Below are positions 26,327 to 34,428 of a DNA stretch of 64,000 bases, in pieces. The notes beneath the pieces are model-generated. The model had not been told where the DNA came from and searched no databases. It was given only the letters and a program-made list of their open reading frames with translations. Positions within the stretch are counted from its first letter, which is position 1, and every line of letters begins with the position of its first letter. The position numbers and the translations under genes were made by a program. This DNA comes from Rhizobiaceae bacterium (GTDB lineage: Bacteria; Pseudomonadota; Alphaproteobacteria; Rhizobiales; Rhizobiaceae), in contig JAMLJC010000002.1 of the NCBI GenBank assembly GCA_023953845.1, positions 124,001 to 188,000 of the forward strand, read 5' to 3'.

Positions 26327-27397
26327 CTATCGGCGGCCGGGCAGGACGGCGAGAATGCGCAGCGCGTTCTCCATCACGCTTTCGGGACCGATGGTCGCGC
26401 GCAGGTAATCGGCCAGACCGTAGCCCCCGACATTGCGCATGATGATACCTTCCTGTCGCAGGGCCTGCTCTGCGAGGCGAACGGCTTCGGCATCCCCGAA
26501 GCGGATCAGCAAGAAGTTCGTGCTGCTTGGCACGACGTGATAGCCGGCCGCTCGCAGGCGATCCGCGAAGCGGTCGCGAATGGCTGCCGTACGGGTGACG
26601 GTCAGACGCATGTAGTCCCGGTCTTCGAGCGCCGCCACCGCCATGGCGAGGCTGACGACGGTCACGTTGTTGGAGTTCTGCAGCTTGCGCACCTGGGCCG
26701 CCACCGGAGGCGGAAATAAACCCCAGCCGATCCGTGCACCGGCAAGCCCATAGGCCTTCGACAGTGTGCGCAGGACGACCGTGTTGCCCTCACCGACCAG
26801 ATCGAAGACCGGCCGGGGGTCCTGTTCGTCGAACTCGCCATACGCCTGATCGATGATCAGGAGGATATCCGGCCTCAGAGCGGCGCGCAGGCGCAGAATC
26901 TCACTGTTGGCGATGCGGCTTCCTGTCGGATTGCCGGGATTGCACAGGAAAGCGACCCGCGTTGCCGGCGTGACGGCGGCCAGCATATTGTCGATTGAAA
27001 CGACGAAGTCTGTCTCGGCCGCCTTGACAAAGATCGCGCCGGCCTGTGCCGTTGCGGCGGCCGCGAAATTATAGGCGTAGCTGGTCGCGAGAACCTCGCC
27101 GCCCTCATGCGCGAAGGCGCGGATCGTGCAGGCGATCAGATCCATCGAGCCATTGCCGCACAGGATGAGATCGCGATCCACATTGTAGGCGGCAGCCAGC
27201 GTATTGCGCAGAACGGTCCAGTCCGGATCGGGATAGAGATGGCTGCCGGCGGCTGCTTCCTTGCCAGCCGCGATCGCATGGGGACTCGGCGGAAATGCGC
27301 TCTCGTTCTGGGCAAGCGTCGGCACGTCATGCCCGCCGAGATCCGCAAGGGCAAAGGCGGACATGGCTTCGATACGAGCGGAGGCTCTGATGTTCAT
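26327..27397 (-). CDS. PLP-dependent class I/II aminotransferase, HisC-like
   Basis: 356 aa fold-type I enzyme. PLP lysine in RTLSKAYGLAGARIGWG, the Asn of CNPGNPTGS, the Asp-Tyr of IIDQAYGEF and the C-terminal Arg of LRATIGP are intact. I chose ATG 27397 (AGGA upstream) over an upstream start at 27415. HisC-like paralogues often act in catabolic amino-acid transamination; the substrate is unknown. It converges on the DMGDH remnant with 7 bp between stops. Confidence 0.85.
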   Translation of the reverse strand: MNIRASARIEAMSAFALADLGGHDVPTLAQNESAFPPSPHAIAAGKEAAAGSHLYPDPDWTVLRNTLAAAYNVDRDLILCGNGSMDLIACTIRAFAHEGGEVLATSYAYNFAAAATAQAGAIFVKAAETDFVVSIDNMLAAVTPATRVAFLCNPGNPTGSRIANSEILRLRAALRPDILLIIDQAYGEFDEQDPRPVFDLVGEGNTVVLRTLSKAYGLAGARIGWGLFPPPVAAQVRKLQNSNNVTVVSLAMAVAALEDRDYMRLTVTRTAAIRDRFADRLRAAGYHVVPSSTNFLLIRFGDAEAVRLAEQALRQEGIIMRNVGGYGLADYLRATIGPESVMENALRILAVLPGRR

Positions 27398-27417
27398 AAC
27401 AGGTCCTGACCCCAAAA

Positions 27418-27514
27418 CGGTTCCGGCTTTTACGGGATCGTCGGAACCGCTCTATCTCTTTGTTTCGGCCGCATTTCCGGACGCAAAACCGCTTCACGCT
27501 TTTGCTGGAAATGC
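27418..27514. repeat. Two-palindrome intergenic repeat (rhizobial-style)
   Basis: Two adjacent hairpins. The first has CGGTTCCG (27418-27425) pairing with CGGAACCG (27442-27449). The second is GCATTTCC(27471-27478)...GCAAAA(27483-27488) pairing with TTTTGC(27500-27505)...GGAAATGC(27507-27514). This pattern resembles short intergenic repeats scattered in Mesorhizobium/Sinorhizobium genomes, from memory; copy number cannot be tested here. Confidence 0.55.
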
Positions 27515-27762
27515 TCTAGATCCGTCATTCCCCAAACGGACCCGAGCGAAACGCTTGTGGCAGGCTACGGCCGGTCAGCCGGCCCGCAAGAAAAATCCGA
27601 TCGCGCAAAGGCATTGCGATTTTAGCCCTCGGTTGAAGAAGCGCGTCTTGGCCGAAGGGTGAACGAAGGCTCAGCCCTCAAAAAATTCGCGACGGCAGCA
27701 ATGTTTTCATTTGAAATTGCGATATGAAAGGCGATTAAAATCGAAAATCAAGATACTTGGCG
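27515..27762. other. Intergenic region upstream of the LysR gene at 27763
   Basis: 248 bp without a supported gene. The last 60 bp are AT-rich and hold TTTCAT-N13-ATGAAA and CGATTAAAATCG dyads, plausible LysR autoregulatory sites. Nothing else recognised. Confidence 0.4.
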
Positions 27763-28602
27763 ATGAATCTCGATGCGATCCGCAGCTTCCTCCACGTTAG
27801 CGAGACTGGCAGCTTTAGCGTTGCCGCGCAACGGCTGGGCGTGATGCAATCGACGATCAGCGGCCGTATCCAGGCGCTGGAAGAGGAACTGGGCTGCCTT
27901 CTCTTCAGCCGCGGCCGTGGCGGCGCGGAACTGACGCCGGCAGGCTACGATTTTCGTGTGCACGCCGAGCAGATCGTTCAGAGCTGGGATCAATCGCGCC
28001 ATCAGATCGCGTTGCCGGAAGGCTACAAGGCCACATTCCGCTTCGGGGGGCCGGTCTCGCTTCAGGACGAGCTCAATCTGGCCTGGGTGCTCTGGATGAA
28101 GAAGCACGCAGCGCATGTCGCACTGCAGCTCGAGGCCGGCACGTCGGACGCACTGATCGAAAGCCTGTCGGCCCGGCGTCTGGATGCCGCCATCATGTAT
28201 CTGCCACGCCAGAGGCCGAGCCTGATCGTCGAGGAACTGCTCAAGGAAAAGCTGATTCTGGTCAGGCATCCGGAACTGACCGGTCACTGGCAAGACGCGT
28301 TTGTGATGGTGCATTGGGGGCACGAGTTCCGGGTAGAGTTCGCCCGGGCCTTCCCCAAGGTGCCCACACCGACCGTTTCCGTCGGCCTTGGCGCCCTCGG
28401 GCTGCAATATGTGCTGGCGCTGAAGGGGGCCGCCTATCTGCCGCTGTCACTGGCCGGACCGCTGCTCGCCGATCATCGCCTCGAACAGGTCGATGACGCT
28501 CCCGTTTTCCAACGACCGGTCTATCTCGTCTATCCGACGCAGAAACGGGACGCGGAACTGCTCGACCTCGCCCTTTCCGGCCTGCGAAAGGTGGCGATTT
28601 AA
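27763..28602 (+). CDS. LysR-family transcriptional regulator
   Basis: 279 aa. N-terminal helix-turn-helix IRSFLHVSETGSFSVAAQRL with MQSTISGRIQALEEELG, then an effector domain. ATG 27763 is preferred; a TTG two codons upstream is possible. It lies 37 bp upstream of the D-aminoacylase gene on the same strand and probably regulates it, and perhaps the divergently placed aminotransferase. The effector is unknown. Confidence 0.83.
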   Translation: MNLDAIRSFLHVSETGSFSVAAQRLGVMQSTISGRIQALEEELGCLLFSRGRGGAELTPAGYDFRVHAEQIVQSWDQSRHQIALPEGYKATFRFGGPVSLQDELNLAWVLWMKKHAAHVALQLEAGTSDALIESLSARRLDAAIMYLPRQRPSLIVEELLKEKLILVRHPELTGHWQDAFVMVHWGHEFRVEFARAFPKVPTPTVSVGLGALGLQYVLALKGAAYLPLSLAGPLLADHRLEQVDDAPVFQRPVYLVYPTQKRDAELLDLALSGLRKVAI

Positions 28603-28639
28603 CAGACCAGGCCGAAACGCAGTCAATAGGGCAGGGCAT

Positions 28640-30118
28640 ATGCGCCACGATCTGATCATCTACGGCGGCACGGTTGTCGACGGCAGCGGCTCCGCGCGGT
28701 TTGCGGCCGATGTCGGCATCGCCGGCGGTTTGATCACGGCAATCGGCGATCTGGCCGGAGACAATGCGGACACGCGCATCGATGCCACGGGCAAGATTGT
28801 CGCGCCGGGCTTCATCGACGTCCATACCCATGACGATGGCGCCCTGCTGGCGGTGAACGGCATGGACCCGAAGATCAGCCAGGGTGTGACCACCGTCGTG
28901 GCCGGAAACTGCGGCATCAGCCTCGCGCCGTTGCTGCTCGACCGGACGCCTCCGCCGCCTCTCACGCTGGTCGGCGGGCGGGAGAATTTCCGCTTCGATC
29001 GTTTCGCAGACTATGTCGCCGAGCTTGAAAGGCTTGGCACGGCGACGAACGCAGCGCTTCTGGTGGGGCACACGACGCTGCGCCAGCGTGCGATGCCGAC
29101 GCTCGACCGGGCCGCGAACGGCGAGGAGATCGCGCTTATGGAAAAGGAGGTGCGGGCGGCGATGGCCGATGGGGCTTTCGGCCTCAGCACCGGCCTTGAC
29201 TACGCGCCCGCGGTTGCTTCCTCGACGGAAGAGGTCAAGGTTCTCGCTCGTGCCGCCGCCGATCTCGGCGGTATCTATGTGACGCATACGCGCAACTATT
29301 TCGACAAGCTCGAAGACGCGCTGGAAGAGGCGTTCGACATCGCTGCCGAGGCGGATACGAAGCTTGTGATCTCGCACCATCAGGCGACGGGCCGCGAGAA
29401 TTTCGGCAAGAGCAGGCCGACATTGGCGAGGATCGAACAGATGCGCGAGACGCTCGACGTCGCGCTGGACTGCTATCCTTACGCGGCCTCGTCGACCGTG
29501 CTGAAGCTGGAGCGCTGCGACATCGGCCTGCGCGTGCTGATCACATGGTCCGACCCGCATCCGGAAATGGCGAACCGCGAGATCAGCGATATCGCCAGTG
29601 AATGGAATTGCAGCGAGCGGGAGGCGGCACGACGCCTGCTGCCGGCAGGAGCCGTCTATTTCCAGCTCGACGAGAGCGATGTACAGCAGATTCTTGCCTA
29701 TCCGCAGACCATGATCGGCTCGGATGGCCTGCCGCACGACAAGCATCCGCATCCGAGGCTCTGGGGCACGTTCCCGCGCGTGCTGGGGCACTACAGCCGC
29801 GATCTCGGACTGTTCCCGCTCGAAGAGGCTGTCTTCAAGATGAGCGGCCTGCCCGCCCGCGAGTTCGGACTGTCCGGGCGCGGCACGCTTGCCGCTGGCA
29901 ACTTCGCCGACATCGCCATCTTCGATCCAAACGAGGTGCTGGACCGCGCGACCTACGAGGAACCGATCCGGGCATCTGCGGGCATCGAGCATGTCCTTGT
30001 CAACGGACAGACTGTGTGGAGCGAGGGCAGGTCGACAGGCCTGCGCCCCGGCAAAGTCCTGCGGCGCGCCACCACAAGCAGAAGCAGGCCGTTGCGGCTT
30101 TCCTGCGGCTGCTGCTGA
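28640..30118 (+). CDS. N-acyl-D-amino-acid deacylase (D-aminoacylase) family amidohydrolase
   Basis: 492 aa. Metal motif FIDVHTHDD near residue 60, the conserved Cys of VAGNCGISL, His in THTRNYFDKL and ISHHQATG, and Asp in IGSDGLPHDKHPHP follow the D-aminoacylase order. The C-terminus RGTLAAGNFADIAIFD closes the composite beta sandwich. ATG 28640 follows GGGCAGGG. It would release D-amino acids (or related products) from N-acyl forms, which fits the D-amino-acid operon that converges on it from the right. Confidence 0.85.
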   Translation: MRHDLIIYGGTVVDGSGSARFAADVGIAGGLITAIGDLAGDNADTRIDATGKIVAPGFIDVHTHDDGALLAVNGMDPKISQGVTTVVAGNCGISLAPLLLDRTPPPPLTLVGGRENFRFDRFADYVAELERLGTATNAALLVGHTTLRQRAMPTLDRAANGEEIALMEKEVRAAMADGAFGLSTGLDYAPAVASSTEEVKVLARAAADLGGIYVTHTRNYFDKLEDALEEAFDIAAEADTKLVISHHQATGRENFGKSRPTLARIEQMRETLDVALDCYPYAASSTVLKLERCDIGLRVLITWSDPHPEMANREISDIASEWNCSEREAARRLLPAGAVYFQLDESDVQQILAYPQTMIGSDGLPHDKHPHPRLWGTFPRVLGHYSRDLGLFPLEEAVFKMSGLPAREFGLSGRGTLAAGNFADIAIFDPNEVLDRATYEEPIRASAGIEHVLVNGQTVWSEGRSTGLRPGKVLRRATTSRSRPLRLSCGCC

Positions 30119-30128
30119 GAGGTCGGCT

Positions 30129-30794
30129 TCAGAGACTGTCGTAGAGCCGGTCGATGGTCGCGAGCGTATAGGGAAGGCCGATCGGCCGCGCGCACTTCCA
30201 GCTCTTGAACGTCTCGCCCGCGAGAGCCTTGCAGGCCTCGGAGGCGTCGAGCACGCCGCCGCCATAGAGCCGGTTGGCCATGTCGAGCATCCCGACGCGG
30301 TGCATCGTGTCGGTGGCGCTGCCGCAGGCATCTTTCACCAGCCAGACGTGGTAGCCGGCATAGACCGCATCGAACACGCTCGCGCGCACACAACTGTCGG
30401 TCCAGATGCCGGTGACGAGCATGTGGCGCGCGCCGAGCCGCTCCAGCATTCCGGCGAGTTCCGTGCCCTGAAACGCGCTCGGCCAGCGCTTGCGGATCAC
30501 CGTCTCGCCGGGCTCGGGCGCGACCTCGTGGCAGATATCCGCCCCCTCGCTACCCGCTGCCGCATAGCGCAGATCTTCCGTCAGCGTCTCGTTCAGGAGC
30601 GCGTAGTTGCCGCGTTCATGCGCTTCGATCCAGGCCTGGACATGAATGACGGGCACCTTGGCGCGCCGCGCGGCATTTATGACGAGCGCTGCGTTACCCA
30701 GGATGCGCTCGTAATTCTCCACGGGATAAGTCTCGCCGGCGCGGGACTCGTTCTGGAAATCGATGGCCAGGACAGCCGTTTCGCCAATTTTCAT
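30129..30794 (-). CDS. Isochorismatase-family cysteine amidohydrolase
   Basis: 221 aa. Catalytic triad visible as Asp in AVLAIDFQN, Lys in TVIRKRWPSAF and Cys in GIWTDSCVRASVFDAVYAGY. The family includes N-carbamoylsarcosine amidase, ureidoacrylate hydrolase and nicotinamidase. As the last gene of the hydantoin operon (ATGA overlap with the M20 gene), a carbamoyl-releasing amidase is the likeliest role, but the exact substrate is unknown. Confidence 0.83.
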   Translation of the reverse strand: MKIGETAVLAIDFQNESRAGETYPVENYERILGNAALVINAARRAKVPVIHVQAWIEAHERGNYALLNETLTEDLRYAAAGSEGADICHEVAPEPGETVIRKRWPSAFQGTELAGMLERLGARHMLVTGIWTDSCVRASVFDAVYAGYHVWLVKDACGSATDTMHRVGMLDMANRLYGGGVLDASEACKALAGETFKSWKCARPIGLPYTLATIDRLYDSL

Positions 30795-32080
30795 GTCGAT
30801 CCTTCTCGATCTGATGGGTCGGTATCGAAATTCGTCACGAATTCGAGGAGCAGGCGCACCGCCACGTCCAGATCGGCAAGATCAAGGCTCTCGTGAGGAT
30901 TGTGGCTGCCGTTCTCGTTGCGGACGAACAGCATCGCGCTCGCGATGCCGGCTTCGGCGAAGGCGGCCGCATCATGGCCCGCACCGCTCGAAAGGCGGGG
31001 GAGGTCGAGCCCGAGCCCTTGTGCCGAATGCTCGAACCTCGTGACGAGGTCGCCATCCATGGTGGCCGGCGCCCATGTGAAGGGAGCGTCGAATTCGAAC
31101 CGGACGCCGCGCGTTGCCTCAATCTCGTTGCAGAGCGTTGCGAGCGAAGCGGCAATCTTGTCCAGTATTGCCCGAGAGGGGCTGCGGACGTCGAGCGTGA
31201 AGCCGATTTCGCCGAGCACGCGGCTCCCGCCATGCTGTGTCGGATCGGATTCGACACCTCCGAATGTGATCGTGACATCCTCGTTTGCCGCTTCCAGCCC
31301 ATCCCAAAGCAGCTCCAGCCCTTGCACGAGATCGGCGAAGCCGAGCACCGCGTCCCGCCGCGAAAAGCGCGGTTCGGCGCCGGAATGCGCATAAGCACCG
31401 AAACAGCGGGCATTGACGTGGCGAAAGCCGCCATTGATCGCGGTGACGACCGCAACGGGCCTGCCGCGCTTAACCAGCCGCGGCCCCTGCTCGATATGGA
31501 CCTCGATGAAGGCGCGGATGCGCGCCGCCTCGATCTCAGGCCTGCCCTTGCGGACGGCATCGGGATCGAAGCCGGCCTCTTTCATGTGGTCGGACAATGT
31601 GCGGCCGGTGTCGGATCGGCGTGCGTCAAGCGCCTCGGCCGGCAGCAAGCCGAGCGCGGCCATGCTGCCCGGATAGGAGAGCGGGAACCACGCCGCTTCC
31701 TCGGCACGGGTGACCATCACCGTCAGATCGCGGCGCAGCGATGTTTTGCGCGCGACGATCTCAGCCATGACGGCGAGACCGGCCACGACGCCGGCCGCGC
31801 CATCGAAATTGCCGCCATGCGGCACGCTGTCGAGATGCGATCCGATATAGAGCGCGGGCAATCGCGGTTCGGCGCCATGGAGCGTCAGGTAGAGATTGCC
31901 GGCGGCGTCAGTGGCTGCGACGGCACCAAGTGCCTCGGCCTCGGCCCGCGCCAGATCGTGCGCGAACTGTTCTCCCGGCCCGTAGGCCGCCCGTGTCACG
32001 CCCGGCGGATCAGAGCTTTCCTCGGCGAGGCGCTGGAGCATGCGGCGGGCGAGGACCGCGCCTTCAGACAGGGCTTTCAT
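30791..32080 (-). CDS. M20 Zn-dependent N-carbamoyl-L-amino-acid hydrolase/allantoate amidohydrolase family
   Basis: 429 aa. Metal motifs GSHLDSVPHGGNFDG, RAEEAAWFP, HIEQGPRL, SGAGHDAAAF and GSHNPHE follow the HyuC/AllC pattern; the usual EExxRF has Trp instead of Arg. It hydrolyses N-carbamoyl amino acids (usually the L form) to amino acid, CO2 and NH3. It starts 6 bp after the carbamoylase gene. With hydantoinase upstream it offers an L-branch beside the D-carbamoylase. Confidence 0.87.
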   Translation of the reverse strand: MKALSEGAVLARRMLQRLAEESSDPPGVTRAAYGPGEQFAHDLARAEAEALGAVAATDAAGNLYLTLHGAEPRLPALYIGSHLDSVPHGGNFDGAAGVVAGLAVMAEIVARKTSLRRDLTVMVTRAEEAAWFPLSYPGSMAALGLLPAEALDARRSDTGRTLSDHMKEAGFDPDAVRKGRPEIEAARIRAFIEVHIEQGPRLVKRGRPVAVVTAINGGFRHVNARCFGAYAHSGAEPRFSRRDAVLGFADLVQGLELLWDGLEAANEDVTITFGGVESDPTQHGGSRVLGEIGFTLDVRSPSRAILDKIAASLATLCNEIEATRGVRFEFDAPFTWAPATMDGDLVTRFEHSAQGLGLDLPRLSSGAGHDAAAFAEAGIASAMLFVRNENGSHNPHESLDLADLDVAVRLLLEFVTNFDTDPSDREGST

Positions 32081-32086
32081 GGGTGC

Positions 32087-33013
32087 TCAAAGGACGGGTC
32101 CGGCCTGCTCCGCGATCAGCCGATACTGATCGGGTCGCCGGTAAAGCGCGAAATCGAAATTCACCTTTCTGCAAGCATCGATCAGGCCGAGGTCGGCGCG
32201 GTGGACGATGACTTCGTCGTCGATCGACATGGCTTGCGCGGCTATCTCCCCGGTCGGGGCGATGATGCACGAGCCGCCGATAAGCGCCTGACCGTCCTCG
32301 ACCCCTGCCTTGGCCGCTGCCGCGACCCAGATCGTGTTCTGATACGCGCCAGCCTGCATGGGCAAATGGTTGTGGAACATGCGCAAGTGCCCGAACTGCG
32401 GCGCTTCGGCCAGAATAGCCGGCGTGTTGTAGCCGATGAGGGCCACCTGCGCGCCATTGAGGCAAAGCATGCGGTATGTCTCCGGCCAACGGCGATCGTT
32501 GCAGAGCGCCAGTCCGACGCGGGTTCCATGAAAGTCGAAGACGGGAAAGCCGAGATTGCCGGGCTCGAAGTAGAGGCGTTCGAGATGGACCGTCGTGCCG
32601 TCCTGAGGCTCGGCCGAGCCGGGCAGGTGAACCTTGCGATAGCGCCCGATGAAACTGCCGTCCTTGCCGACCAGATCCATCGTGTTGAAGCGGCGGGTCG
32701 TGCCGTCCTTGCGCTCCAGTTCGGAATAGCCGAGGGCAAAGCCGATACCGAGCTTTGCGGCGGCCTCGTAGAGGCGCTTCGTCTCGGGACCGGGCATCGC
32801 TTCCTCGAAGAAGGAGTCGATTTCCCCGGCGTCGTGGAGACGCCAGCGCGGAAAAAAAGTAGTCAGCGCCATCTCGGGGAAGACTGCAAGATCCGCCCCG
32901 GCCGCCGCTGCCATCTCCAGCATATGGACGAGTCGGCCGACGGCTTCCGCGCGGCTCGCGCTGCGCTGGATCGGCCCGGTCTGGCAGGCGGCCAAAGTCA
33001 GGAATCGCGCCAT
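32087..33013 (-). CDS. N-carbamoyl-D-amino-acid hydrolase (nitrilase superfamily)
   Basis: 308 aa, matching D-carbamoylases (about 304-312). Catalytic Glu in VFPEMALTTFFPRW, Lys in YRKVHLPG and Cys in ALCNDRRWPETYRML; the NDRRWPE block is diagnostic for D-carbamoylase over other nitrilases. It overlaps hydantoinase by 16 bp. It converts N-carbamoyl-D-amino acids to D-amino acids in the cytoplasm. Confidence 0.9.
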   Translation of the reverse strand: MARFLTLAACQTGPIQRSASRAEAVGRLVHMLEMAAAAGADLAVFPEMALTTFFPRWRLHDAGEIDSFFEEAMPGPETKRLYEAAAKLGIGFALGYSELERKDGTTRRFNTMDLVGKDGSFIGRYRKVHLPGSAEPQDGTTVHLERLYFEPGNLGFPVFDFHGTRVGLALCNDRRWPETYRMLCLNGAQVALIGYNTPAILAEAPQFGHLRMFHNHLPMQAGAYQNTIWVAAAAKAGVEDGQALIGGSCIIAPTGEIAAQAMSIDDEVIVHRADLGLIDACRKVNFDFALYRRPDQYRLIAEQAGPVL

Positions 33014-34428
33014 GGAGTGGTTTCCTCGATAGGCTTCTTGAATTGCTGTGTGTCGACTGTCTTGCGCGCGACCAGGCGCCCGAAACCCGGGCGGGCGCGC
33101 AAGGAAAGTTCCTGTATGACAGGCACGCCGCGCACGAGCACGATGACGGGCTTGCCGGTCACGTTCATTCCTTCAAACGGCGTGAAGTCGACGCGCGAAT
33201 GAAGCGCCGGTTGCGTGATGCGCCATTCAAGGCGCGGGTCCCAGACGGCAAGGTCGGCATCAAGTCCAGGCTCGATGCGCCCCTTGACGTGAGCGAGGCC
33301 ATAGATTTCCGCAGCCTTGCGCGCGGTGAGATCAAGATAGCGGTCGAGCGAAATCCGGCCGGCGAGCAATCCTTCCGAGAACAGGAGCGGCAGCCGCGTC
33401 TCGATGCCGGGCACTCCGGCAACGGTCTTGTGGAACACGTGCGGGGCCACCCCGACCTTCTCGGCGAGGTAGTAGGGTGAGTGGTCGGAGGACCAGAGGT
33501 CGATCTCGCCGTCAGTCAGGGCCTGCCAGAGATACGCCTGATCCGCGCGGGAACGTGGCGGAGGCGAGAACATGTATTGCGCTGCTTCGAGCGGTGGCCG
33601 GTCGAGATCCGATGCGGAGAGGAAGAGATATTGCGGGCAGGTCTCGGCGAGAACGTCCGCGCCGCGCAAACGACCGCGCACGATTTCCTCCGCCGATTGT
33701 GCGCCTGAAACGTGGACGATGGTGATGCGCGCGCCGGTGAGTTCGGCGAAGGCGACGGCGCGATGCGTTGCCTCCCGTTCCAGCACCGCGTTGTGCGCCA
33801 CCGTGTGGTAGCGCATGTCGGTCAGGCCACGGGCGACCAGAAGGTCTCGGGTGCGGCGAATACCGGCATCGTTCTCGGCATGGATCATGACAAGCATGCC
33901 ATGACGCCTGGCGGTATCCATGACAGCGAGCAGAAGATCGTCGCTGACGGCGAAGCCGGCATAGGTCATGAAGACCTTGACGGAACTTATGCCTGCCTCG
34001 GCCAGCCGCGCAAATTGCCTGTCAAGATCGGCGCCGGTTTCCATGGTGACGACGCCATGCAGCCCATAGTCGATGATCGAACGTCCGGCAGCACAGCCCA
34101 GTGCGCGTTCGAGCGCTTGCAGCGATGTCATACCAGGGCCGGGCATGGCGAAGGGCACGATGCAGGTTGTGCCGCCGAAGGCGGCAGAGATGGAGCCAGA
34201 CTCGAAATCATCTGCGGTTGTCGCACCGCCCCAGGATGGCTGGTCCAGATGGCAATGCGTGTCGATGCCACCCGGAAGCACCCAGCGGCCGCGTGCGTCG
34301 ATCGTCTCCCGACCATCGAGATCATTGCCGAAAGCCGCGATTTTTCCGTCGTCGATGCCGACATCGCATTCGCGCCAGCCGTCGTCCAACGCAACGCGTC
34401 CGCCCCTGATGACCAGATCGTGCGTCAT
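32998..34428 (-). CDS. D-hydantoinase/dihydropyrimidinase family cyclic amidase
   Basis: 476 aa TIM-barrel amidohydrolase. Metal ligands: HCHLD, the carboxylated Lys in ISSVKVFMTYAGF, His in MLVMIHAEN and ITIVHVSGA, and Asp in LWSSDHSPY. It opens hydantoins or dihydropyrimidines to N-carbamoyl amino acids. ATGA overlap with the transporter ATPase upstream, and followed by two carbamoylases, so hydantoin ring opening is the best reading. Allantoinase is the nearest alternative. Confidence 0.88.
   Translation of the reverse strand: MTHDLVIRGGRVALDDGWRECDVGIDDGKIAAFGNDLDGRETIDARGRWVLPGGIDTHCHLDQPSWGGATTADDFESGSISAAFGGTTCIVPFAMPGPGMTSLQALERALGCAAGRSIIDYGLHGVVTMETGADLDRQFARLAEAGISSVKVFMTYAGFAVSDDLLLAVMDTARRHGMLVMIHAENDAGIRRTRDLLVARGLTDMRYHTVAHNAVLEREATHRAVAFAELTGARITIVHVSGAQSAEEIVRGRLRGADVLAETCPQYLFLSASDLDRPPLEAAQYMFSPPPRSRADQAYLWQALTDGEIDLWSSDHSPYYLAEKVGVAPHVFHKTVAGVPGIETRLPLLFSEGLLAGRISLDRYLDLTARKAAEIYGLAHVKGRIEPGLDADLAVWDPRLEWRITQPALHSRVDFTPFEGMNVTGKPVIVLVRGVPVIQELSLRARPGFGRLVARKTVDTQQFKKPIEETTPWRDS

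Noticed and set aside
30129..34428. Creatinine/N-methylhydantoin to sarcosine pathway
   Set aside because: The cyclic amidase is the D-hydantoinase type, not the ATP-dependent N-methylhydantoinase, and the operon starts with a D-amino-acid dehydrogenase and RidA; sarcosine formation remains only a side possibility for the isochorismatase-fold gene.
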